NCBI GenBank assembly: GCA_964512635.1 | Contig: CAZEJB010000002.1 | Span: 151,169-215,168 of the forward strand | Reading direction: 5' to 3' | Length of the DNA: 64,000 nt | DNA from: JADZFO01 sp964512635 | Lineage (GTDB): Bacteria; 4484-113; JAFGCY01 | Part shown: positions 42,866 to 50,669 of the stretch, in pieces | Position numbering within the stretch: the stretch's first letter is position 1 | Layout: every line of letters starts with the position of its first letter | Made by a program: the position numbers and the translations under genes | The notes under the pieces: model-generated | The model's database searches: none | What the model was told of the DNA's origin: nothing | The model's input: the letters and a program-made list of their open reading frames with translations, nothing else

Positions 42866-45418
42866 ATGCGCATTGCCGCCCGTTTGCTGAGATCAGCTAT
42901 CCGCATTTTGCCGGTCTTTCTGCTGGCCACGGCCCTGGCCGCCTGCGGTAGCACTGGTTCGGATGTTGTCCGTGAGCAATCTTCAGATGCGGCTGCTGCG
43001 CTGCGGGGACAAGTCGCTTCAGGAACGCCCGGTGCCGGACGTACAAGTCCTGTCGCTGAAGTTGGCCCGATACTGCGAAGTCTGGATGGCCATGCCTATC
43101 GGCCGCCGCAGATGGTGGACCCGGCGGTTGAACAGCGGCTGCGCCAGCAGATGCGGATGCCCTCGCAGGTCGACCTGAGTGCGTTGCCAGAAACCCAAAG
43201 TGATCCCTGGGCCAAGTGGCGGCGCCAGCGCGAGCTTGCGGGCAAGGCCGGCATCGGAGCTCACGGCCTGCCACAGCGGATGGTCTCACACCTCAGCGCG
43301 CCGCCTGTGACCGCCCTTCCCAGCCCCGGCGAGATGCTGCGAAAAGTCAGCGCTGCTGAGGTTGGTAACCGCATCATCGCTGCTTACGATTTCGAAACCA
43401 GCCTGCCCAGCCATCGCATTCAGGATAACGGAGGCTTCTTCATTCCCTTCGGGCCTAACGGCAATGGGTTTCAGAACGTTGCATACGCGATTTACCATCT
43501 GCGCTTGCCGGGCTACAGCGGCCCAAACAAGGTGCTTACAAACTGGAATGCACTGCCAATCGCCGGCAATCTGTTTTATGGCGTGGCCGATTACGGCACG
43601 CAAAGCTGGCGCTGGGTCGCGGGCGATGCCATCGAAGCCGTTACGCTGCCGGACGGTGATTATGTCAGTGACAACGGCGATGTGCTGATCGTGGTGCTGC
43701 TGCGCGGGCTCAACCCCGCGGAGCTGTACTATGTCAACTTTGGCGGAGACCTGCCACCGACAGCTGTGGTTTTCGCGAACCCGATTTATGGCGAACTGCC
43801 CTATGAGACCAACATCAGCGCCGCTGGCAGCCACGATGACGAGGGCGCCATCGCCAGGTATGAGTGGGACCTTAACACCGATGGGATCTTTGAGCTGGAC
43901 AAGGGGACTGACCCTCTGTTGACCCAGACCGTCCAGGGCTCCGGCAGCATCGGCCTGCGGGTGACGGACAGCATCGGCCAGACCGCTACCACAACGGTGA
44001 CTTTCCTGGTTGATGCGGAAGGTTATGACGAAGTCGAGCCGAATAATGATGTGCTGACTGAGCAAAGCCAGTTGCCCTTTGGAGGCATTGTTGGCTGGGA
44101 CGGCAATCTTGGCGTGGGCGGCTATGACGGCTCACTGATCGACAACTATCTGTTCACCGCGACACAAGATGTGCGGCTGCGCTATGAGGTCAGCAGCGGC
44201 AACTCGGAGCCGATGGGCGCCATTGTGTGGGGCGTGGAAGACGCTGCTACCGTGGCGACGGGACAGGTTGGCCTGGGGATGGCCAGCGTTGATGTGCGCG
44301 TCTACAAGGGCAAGTCTTATGTGCTCCAGCTGATCTGCCTGCCGGATCAGCCGGCCTACGACTACAGCCTGAGCTGCGCGGTCAACGGCAACACTGCATA
44401 CGACGAAGTCGAAAACAACGACATTACTGGTGATGCTGACAGAATCTTTCCAGAAAAAGAAGACGACTTCTATGGCAACCTTGGCGCGGACGGTTATGAC
44501 GGTGACAGCGCTGACTACACGGTCCTAAGCGCCGTGGCCGGTGAGGGAACCATGATCACGGCCGAGTTCAATACGACGGCCGCAGACATCGACCTTGAGC
44601 TGACTGACTCCAATGGCACGCCGCTGGCGAGCAGCGCGGAGACTGAGGGCAATGCCATGCTGTACTTCGTCGCGCCGGAGACCGGGGACTACTTCCTCCG
44701 CACGTTTTTAAAGGCGGGCTCGCCGCCTGAAGCGCAGTCGGATTACATCCTGCGGGTGCAGCGCCCAGGCGTTGCGCCGACTGCCGCACTGGCTATCACG
44801 CCGGACAGTGGGGCAGCACCGCTGGCGGTGAACCTCGACCTCACCGGCTGCTCGGTGGCGCCTGACGAGACCTTGTCCTATGTACTCTACGACTGGAACA
44901 ACGACACGGAGACTGACGCGGTCGGGATAGATTTTTCCGCCTTCCCCTTGACGCTGTATCGTAATGGCGACACGGTGATCAGCCTCAAAGTGGTCCAGTC
45001 GGACGGCCAGGAGGTGCGGGCTGAGGACAACTGCACAGTCAGCGGCAGCTACAACGAAACGGAGCCCAATAACGATGTTGCGACTGAGGCAGATGAGCTC
45101 CCCGGCTCCGACTTCGCCGACTTCCTCGCGGAAATCGGCCCCGGGATTGATAACGGTGGGAATGATGACTGGTACAGCTTCTACGCGGACAACAACGGCA
45201 TGGGCAGCATCTTCCTGAACTATGAGTCCAGCTTCGACCCTGTTTACATGGAACTTCGTGACAGCAATTTATTCTCGCTCGGCAACGACTACAGTCACGA
45301 TGGATCGCTGGAGATTCAGAACAACATGGTCATGGGCGGGCTGTATTACCTGGTGGTCTACACTGAGAACAACTCAAACCTGGCCCAGGGCTATGCGCTC
45401 TCGTCGGACATGCCTTAG
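42866..45418 (+). CDS. Secreted PKD/PPC lipoprotein (family member 4)
   Basis: An 850-residue lipoprotein. ATG 42866 has GGGGG about seven bases upstream, and lipobox LAAC ends the signal. A ~120-residue linker with a proline- and charge-rich stretch (PPQMVDPAVEQRLRQQMRMPS) is longer than in its relatives. Then come the shared N domain (FETSLPSHRI ... YAIYHLRLPGYSG ... FYGVADYGTQSWRW), a PKD (YEWDLNTDGIFELDKG), PPC modules at GYDEVEPNND and YDEVENNDIT, a PKD-like part (LYDWNNDTETD) and a last PPC at YNETEPNNDV. Same module order as members 5 and 6. Asp/Asn-rich turns suggest calcium dependence. Confidence 0.88.
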   Translation: MRIAARLLRSAIRILPVFLLATALAACGSTGSDVVREQSSDAAAALRGQVASGTPGAGRTSPVAEVGPILRSLDGHAYRPPQMVDPAVEQRLRQQMRMPSQVDLSALPETQSDPWAKWRRQRELAGKAGIGAHGLPQRMVSHLSAPPVTALPSPGEMLRKVSAAEVGNRIIAAYDFETSLPSHRIQDNGGFFIPFGPNGNGFQNVAYAIYHLRLPGYSGPNKVLTNWNALPIAGNLFYGVADYGTQSWRWVAGDAIEAVTLPDGDYVSDNGDVLIVVLLRGLNPAELYYVNFGGDLPPTAVVFANPIYGELPYETNISAAGSHDDEGAIARYEWDLNTDGIFELDKGTDPLLTQTVQGSGSIGLRVTDSIGQTATTTVTFLVDAEGYDEVEPNNDVLTEQSQLPFGGIVGWDGNLGVGGYDGSLIDNYLFTATQDVRLRYEVSSGNSEPMGAIVWGVEDAATVATGQVGLGMASVDVRVYKGKSYVLQLICLPDQPAYDYSLSCAVNGNTAYDEVENNDITGDADRIFPEKEDDFYGNLGADGYDGDSADYTVLSAVAGEGTMITAEFNTTAADIDLELTDSNGTPLASSAETEGNAMLYFVAPETGDYFLRTFLKAGSPPEAQSDYILRVQRPGVAPTAALAITPDSGAAPLAVNLDLTGCSVAPDETLSYVLYDWNNDTETDAVGIDFSAFPLTLYRNGDTVISLKVVQSDGQEVRAEDNCTVSGSYNETEPNNDVATEADELPGSDFADFLAEIGPGIDNGGNDDWYSFYADNNGMGSIFLNYESSFDPVYMELRDSNLFSLGNDYSHDGSLEIQNNMVMGGLYYLVVYTENNSNLAQGYALSSDMP

Positions 45419-45452
45419 CAGCGCGACACGTGCGGCAGGTGCTGCCGGCACC

Positions 45453-45656
45453 ATGACTGTCACCATGGGCTGTAAGCCGGCTCCGGCGTTTATCGTGTTC
45501 GGACCTATCGATGACACACAGCAGTTGCTTGAAAATGACACGTCGTCGGACGGCCTGCTGCAGATCAGCACACCTGTCTCCAACGGAACGCCGATTTACA
45601 CCCAGGTCTACTGCGACGACAACACGGCAGTCACCCAGGCTACAAGCTGGATGTAA
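45453..45656 (+). pseudogene. Possible gene remnant between lipoprotein paralogues
   Basis: A 67-codon frame (MTVTMGCKPAPAFIVFGPI onward, ending QATSWM) has protein-like composition with hydrophobic, Asp/Thr-rich strands similar in style to the surrounding family. It lacks a signal peptide, a clear ribosome-binding site and recognisable modules. It could be the relic of a deleted family member or a chance frame. Confidence 0.25.
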
Positions 45657-45761
45657 ACGTCAGCTAGTGCCGAAGGGCGCCTTGATAGCAGAACCTGCGC
45701 AACAGGCGCCGGCCTGGTTCAGCAGGATAGCTGCCGGCTGTACGCTGCAACTCAATTGAAT

Positions 45762-45767
45762 TACAAT
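45762..45767 (+). promoter_or_regulatory. -10-like box of lipoprotein member 5
   Basis: TACAAT ends 32 bases before ATG 45800, the same spacing as in member 2. Confidence 0.4.
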
Positions 45768-45799
45768 TGATGTGTGGGCGACGGCCCCAGAGGTGAATC

Positions 45800-48178
45800 A
45801 TGCTGATTGCCAAGCACTATTCCGCCTCAAGCAAGTGTGTGCTTGCTTTTCAGATTGCCACTGTGCTGACTTTATGCCTTGCCCTTTCCGCCTGCGCTGG
45901 CGGATTGCGGCCTGCTGGGCCAGACAGCGGTGCTTCGCTGCCGGACAGCCTGCACCAGGAGACATCAAACGCGGATTTTGTTGCAGCAAAGAGGCGTCAG
46001 ATTCATCCGGCCGGTCATCCTGCTGCCGGCCCTGCAACAGAAGCAGGCGCGCCTATCGGAGCGTCCCTGCCTGCTGTCGCCAGCCTCAGCCGCTCTGCCA
46101 GTATTGCGCAGGATATCGCACTGGCCAGCGGCGGTGAATATGATGCCAGCCTGCCCTTCCGCTCAGTCAGTGTGACGGACTCCAAGCTGAGCTTCACTCC
46201 TGGTGGCGACAATTTTGGCGAACTGGCTTTTGCGATGTACAGATTCAACCTGCCCAGCTTCAGCGGCACGCCGCAGGTTGAGACCTTCTGGACCACTCCC
46301 CCGGCGGATGGAGAGCTCTTTTATGCGGTGGCCGACTTTGCAGCTCAGCGCTGGGTCTGGATTGCTGGCGGAACCGGTGTCTCGGCGCAGCTGCCAGCCG
46401 GCGACTACCGCAATGACAGTAACGAAGTGTTCGTGGTCGTAGTGGTTAAGGGATTGACCCCCAGCCTGCTGGACTATTTACGCTTCGGCGGTAATGTGGC
46501 CCCGGTGCCACGCGCGACTGCATCGCCGCTCTTCGCAATGGGTGCATTCTCCACCACACTTAGCGGCGCGCTGAGCAGTGACGTGGACGGCTTCATCTCA
46601 AAATGGGAATGGGACCTCGACAATGACGGGACTTTCGAGGTCGATGGCGGCAACTATCCTTTTTACAACTTTGGACTAAGTGCGGCCGCGGACCAGGTTG
46701 TCGGCATGCGCGTCACGGACGACGAGGGCCTCACCGCTGCGACCACCCTGACTCTTTACAGCAACCAGCCGGGCTATGACGAGCTTGAGCCGAATGACAC
46801 CGCCACGGCACCTGCCAACATGCTGCCCCCTGGAGCCTTCATTGGCTGGGAGGGCAATATCGGCATTGGCGGCTACGACGGCGATAGTTTGGACGTCTAT
46901 GGACTGGTAGCTCCAATGCCGGAGCTAGTGCGCATAAGCATGACCGTGCTCAACACCAGCAATGTCCCGATGAAACTGACCCTGCTGGCCCCGGATGGAG
47001 CCACTGTGCTTCTTGAAGGTAATGAGCAGCTTGATCATGCCCGGCTTGATGCCCTGCTGCCTGCAGCAGGTACCTATGTGCTGCTGGTTGAAACCCAGCC
47101 AGGTGTCGATTCGTTTGACTATGTCCTGGATTGCGGCGTCAGTTACTACCCGAGCTACAGTGAGACAGAGAATAACGATTCGCCCGCCGAGGCCAATGTG
47201 TTGTCGGTTGATGGGGTAAGCGATTTTCGCGCCAGCCTCGGCGATACCGGTTACGACGGCGACAGCGAGGACTTCTATCGGATCACCGGGAAAGCCGGCG
47301 AGGGCTGCTCGATAAAGGCGACCTTCCCCATAGCGGAGGCGGATATCGACCTCGAATTGCTCGCGGCCGACGGTGTAACGGTAGTGGCAAGCGCGGGCAA
47401 CACGACGGATATGACGGAGGACATCTACTTTGTCTTTCCCGACGACCAGGAGTACTACCTGCGCTGCTTCATCAAGGCCGCCTCACCTGCCGACGCGGTG
47501 GCCGACTACTACCTTGACATGAGCTATCTGGGCCAGCCACCCACTGCGGCAGTTTCAATCAGCCCGGACAACGGCAACGCTCCGCTGACAATCACGGTGG
47601 ATACGTCCGCTTCGGTCGCGGCGCCGGATGACTTCCTTGGCGCGGTCCTCATCGACTGGAACAGCGACGGCATCGACGACTTCAACGCCGGCGCTCCCGG
47701 CAGCTTCCAGGTGGTCTTGTATGAACCGCGCAGTTACACGATTACCGCAAAGATTATCCAGGGTGATGGCCAGTTCGCAACAGCAATAGACACAGTGGAT
47801 GTCAGCGGCAGCGTGGACGAGTCTGAGTACAACAACAGCTTTGCCGAAGCGCAGCTCCTTCCTTCGGACAACTTCAGCAACTTCGCTGGTGTTATTGGGC
47901 CAGGCGAAGACCCGGATGGCAACCTTGACTTTTACAGGCTGACCGCAGGCTCAAATGGTGTGCTCATCTTCGATCTGGACTATGAAAACGCTCTTGGTGC
48001 CGGGATCAGCCTGGAGCTTTACTACATGGGTGACCTGGTGGCTTCCGACACCAGTGGCGGCGACCACCTGCAGGTTGGCACCGGTGCAGTAATGGGGGAG
48101 GAATATTACCTGTTGGTTGGGGGAAATGACTACACAGCCCTCACCAGCGGTTATCACCTGGACTGCAGCATTAACTAG
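45800..48178 (+). CDS. Secreted PKD/PPC lipoprotein (family member 5)
   Basis: A 792-residue lipoprotein. ATG 45800 follows AGAGGTG, and the signal ends in lipobox LSAC. The shared N domain (GEYDASLPFRSV ... FAMYRFNLPSFSG ... FYAVADFAAQRWVW) leads to a PKD (KWEWDLDNDGTFEVDGG), a PPC at GYDELEPNDT, another at YSETENNDSP, a PKD-like part (LIDWNSDGIDDF) and a PPC at VDESEYNNSF. In the last module the usual EPNN is degraded to EYNN. Module order equals member 4 and residues align throughout, so the two are close duplicates. Surface location is inferred from the lipobox; function is unknown. Confidence 0.88.
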   Translation: MLIAKHYSASSKCVLAFQIATVLTLCLALSACAGGLRPAGPDSGASLPDSLHQETSNADFVAAKRRQIHPAGHPAAGPATEAGAPIGASLPAVASLSRSASIAQDIALASGGEYDASLPFRSVSVTDSKLSFTPGGDNFGELAFAMYRFNLPSFSGTPQVETFWTTPPADGELFYAVADFAAQRWVWIAGGTGVSAQLPAGDYRNDSNEVFVVVVVKGLTPSLLDYLRFGGNVAPVPRATASPLFAMGAFSTTLSGALSSDVDGFISKWEWDLDNDGTFEVDGGNYPFYNFGLSAAADQVVGMRVTDDEGLTAATTLTLYSNQPGYDELEPNDTATAPANMLPPGAFIGWEGNIGIGGYDGDSLDVYGLVAPMPELVRISMTVLNTSNVPMKLTLLAPDGATVLLEGNEQLDHARLDALLPAAGTYVLLVETQPGVDSFDYVLDCGVSYYPSYSETENNDSPAEANVLSVDGVSDFRASLGDTGYDGDSEDFYRITGKAGEGCSIKATFPIAEADIDLELLAADGVTVVASAGNTTDMTEDIYFVFPDDQEYYLRCFIKAASPADAVADYYLDMSYLGQPPTAAVSISPDNGNAPLTITVDTSASVAAPDDFLGAVLIDWNSDGIDDFNAGAPGSFQVVLYEPRSYTITAKIIQGDGQFATAIDTVDVSGSVDESEYNNSFAEAQLLPSDNFSNFAGVIGPGEDPDGNLDFYRLTAGSNGVLIFDLDYENALGAGISLELYYMGDLVASDTSGGDHLQVGTGAVMGEEYYLLVGGNDYTALTSGYHLDCSIN

Positions 48179-48315
48179 GTCGCAAACATAGGCTTCGCGG
48201 AGGGATCATTGGGCCGCGCCTCTGAAGACGCGGGCCGCTGTGTTTCAAGAATGGTCCGGGTGAGTGCCTGCGGCACCTTTGCTGCAAATCTGGGAAGGTC
48301 GACTGCGACGGAGGG

Positions 48316-48321
48316 TATAGT
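48316..48321 (+). promoter_or_regulatory. -10-like box of lipoprotein member 6
   Basis: TATAGT ends 40 bases before ATG 48362. Confidence 0.35.
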
Positions 48322-48361
48322 TAGTTCACCCGCAGGTCTGGTCCTGCCCACGGAGAATGCT

Positions 48362-50620
48362 ATGCGCTTGCGCCCCCAACTGCCCCGGGTTTTGCTCCTA
48401 CTTTCAGCAGCACTGATGCTTGCAGTATTCCTCGGAGCATGCGGCAAAGCTCGTGAAGCAGATGGGCTGGAAAGCAGCGCACCAGGCCAGCCGCTCAGTG
48501 CTACAACTACGGTTGCAAGCCAGGCAGCGGCGACGCTCAAGCTGCCCAGCCCCACAGTTCTTGATCGCGCCGCCAGCGCTGGCCTGGGCGACCGCGTGCT
48601 GGACGGGGCAGAGTTCGACAACGCACTTCCCAAGTCGCGGGTCATCAGCAGCGGCGCCGAACTGAGTTTTGCCCCCGCCGGCGACAGCCTCGCCAAGGCG
48701 GCCTATGCGATCTTCCACTTTGACATACCGGCATTTGCCGGCGCAGGCGCTGTAGCAACCAGCTGGGATTCCAGGCCCGCCGGTGGCGATTTCTTTATCG
48801 GGGTCGCAGACTACGCCCTGAATGCCTGGACCTGGTTCAGCGGCGACAGCAGCGAGCCGCTCCAGCTGCCAGCGGGCATTGACTTCCAATCTTCAAGCGG
48901 CCAGTGCTATGTAGTTGTGCTGGTTACCGGCAGCGACATCAGTGCATTACAGCAGATTGCTTTCGGCGACGACAGCCTGCCGGTTGCGGTACTCAGGCCG
49001 CAGTATGAGTTCCTGTCCGTTGGCGGCAGCGACAACTTCAGTGCCACCGAGAGCAGTGACGACAACGGCATTGTCAAGTACGAGTGGGACCTGGACGGCG
49101 ACGGCAGCTTTGAGCTTGACTCCGGCGCTGTGCCCACCGCAAGCAAGACATACGCAGCAGCGGGGACGGTTACAGTGCGCCTGCGGGTGACGGACGCAGA
49201 CGGACACAGCAGCACCGACAGTGCGGAGATCGAGGTCAGCCTGGTCGCAGGTTATGACGAGATCGAGCCTGACAACACGCCGGCCACGGCATGTCAGCTG
49301 CCGGCGATGAGCTTCACTGACTTCAAATGCTACTCCAACAGTTTCAATGATGGCGACGACCTGGATCATTACCGCTACACTGTCAGCGAACCGGCAAGGG
49401 TGCAGTTTTATCTCGAAGCCCCTATCGGTGAGTTCATACTGCTGAAGCTATTTGACAGCACTGGCACTGTCGAGCTGAGCAACCCCAATACCAACGTCCT
49501 GGCCTATCGCTTCGACACTCCCGGCGATTACATACTGCTGGCCACAGCAAATGACTCGGATGACGCGCCTTATACGCTGCAGGCGACAGCGGACTATGAT
49601 CTGGCCTACACCGAAGTTGAACCAAACAACACACTGAACACAGCCAATCCGATTACCCTTCGGGATGGCGTGGAGATCAACGCCAATGTGGGCACCGGTG
49701 GTTACGACGGGGGAATTGAGGACAACTTCAGCTTCGAGGCGACGGGCGGACACTATTACGGACTGAAGATCGACGACTACGCAAGCGTTGGGACCATTGG
49801 CGTCCGGATCTATGGCTCAGGCCAGGAGCTGCTGGAAATCTGGGATGGCGCTAGCCTTGGTTCAGAAATCAGCCTGGAAGCGCAAAGCGATGGCACATAT
49901 TACTTTCAGGTCTTCAATGCGGTCGACGCGCCAGACGCAGACTATGGACTTTCCGTCACCGACTATGGCGAAATGCCGGTAGCCGTTATTGATGCGGAGG
50001 TATCACCAGGCGGTGCTCCCTACCTGGTTAACTTCACGGCGACTGCACAGTATGTACCTGTGGGGACCAGCATCAGCGGCTATTACTGGGACTTCGACGG
50101 CGACAAGGTTGACGACCTTGCGACTGTGGATCCGCAGGCCAGCACGACCTTTTACCGCTACCGCACATACAACCCAAGAGTCACTATCACGCTAGACAAC
50201 GGCTCGCAGGGTTCCGACACGACAGAAGTGTTGCTGCTGTACCCATACACTGAGATTGAGGATAACGACAGCTTCGTCGGAGCTCAGGTTCTTATGTCGA
50301 CCGATACAATCTTTGGCGACCTCGGCGGCGGTGCTGACGCCTCCGACGGCGATTCAGAGGACTATTTCAAGTTTACCGCCCCGTTCAGCGGAGACTTCAG
50401 CGCGGTGCTCAACTACAACCCCCTCTTCTACACATTGGGGGTCACCCTGGGCCAGTATGATGAACTTACAGAGGAGTTCACAATGATTGACGGCGCGCGC
50501 AGCAATCAGGGCTTTGATTCCGTCAGCGGCACAATCAGCATGGGACAGACTTACTACCTGATCGTCTATGGCGACGATGGTGGCCCCTACGGCGGTGGCT
50601 ACACACTGAGTATGAACTGA
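48362..50620 (+). CDS. Secreted PKD/PPC lipoprotein (family member 6)
   Basis: A 752-residue lipoprotein. I start at ATG 48362, with GGAG eight bases upstream, giving a normal signal with lipobox LGAC; the 51 codons open upstream look non-coding. Modules: shared N domain (AEFDNALPKSRV ... YAIFHFDIPAFAG ... FIGVADYALNAWTWF), PKD (KYEWDLDGDGSFELDSG), PPC at GYDEIEPDNT and YTEVEPNNTL, divergent PKD (YYWDFDGDKVDD) and PPC at YTEIEDNDSF. It ends the tandem array; the next gene is a lipoprotein of another type. The N-terminal domain may be specific to this group of organisms. Confidence 0.88.
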   Translation: MRLRPQLPRVLLLLSAALMLAVFLGACGKAREADGLESSAPGQPLSATTTVASQAAATLKLPSPTVLDRAASAGLGDRVLDGAEFDNALPKSRVISSGAELSFAPAGDSLAKAAYAIFHFDIPAFAGAGAVATSWDSRPAGGDFFIGVADYALNAWTWFSGDSSEPLQLPAGIDFQSSSGQCYVVVLVTGSDISALQQIAFGDDSLPVAVLRPQYEFLSVGGSDNFSATESSDDNGIVKYEWDLDGDGSFELDSGAVPTASKTYAAAGTVTVRLRVTDADGHSSTDSAEIEVSLVAGYDEIEPDNTPATACQLPAMSFTDFKCYSNSFNDGDDLDHYRYTVSEPARVQFYLEAPIGEFILLKLFDSTGTVELSNPNTNVLAYRFDTPGDYILLATANDSDDAPYTLQATADYDLAYTEVEPNNTLNTANPITLRDGVEINANVGTGGYDGGIEDNFSFEATGGHYYGLKIDDYASVGTIGVRIYGSGQELLEIWDGASLGSEISLEAQSDGTYYFQVFNAVDAPDADYGLSVTDYGEMPVAVIDAEVSPGGAPYLVNFTATAQYVPVGTSISGYYWDFDGDKVDDLATVDPQASTTFYRYRTYNPRVTITLDNGSQGSDTTEVLLLYPYTEIEDNDSFVGAQVLMSTDTIFGDLGGGADASDGDSEDYFKFTAPFSGDFSAVLNYNPLFYTLGVTLGQYDELTEEFTMIDGARSNQGFDSVSGTISMGQTYYLIVYGDDGGPYGGGYTLSMN

Positions 50621-50657
50621 CGCTGCAAGGGCTATGCGCCGACGAGGCTGCTGCGAT

Positions 50658-50663
50658 TACAAT
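50658..50663 (+). promoter_or_regulatory. -10 box, leaderless type
   Basis: TACAAT ends exactly six bases before ATG 50670. This decides the start, since no usable Shine-Dalgarno site lies upstream. Confidence 0.5.
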
Positions 50664-50669
50664 CACAGG

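Larger units (their letters stand above)
45419..45799 (+). other. Gap between lipoprotein members 4 and 5
   Basis: These 381 bases hold a possible short reading frame (45453-45656) and the -10-like box of member 5. No terminator or other structure was seen. Confidence 0.4.

Noticed and set aside
48209..48361. 51-codon N-terminal extension of lipoprotein member 6
   Set aside because: It would bury the signal peptide; ATG 48362 has GGAG at proper distance.
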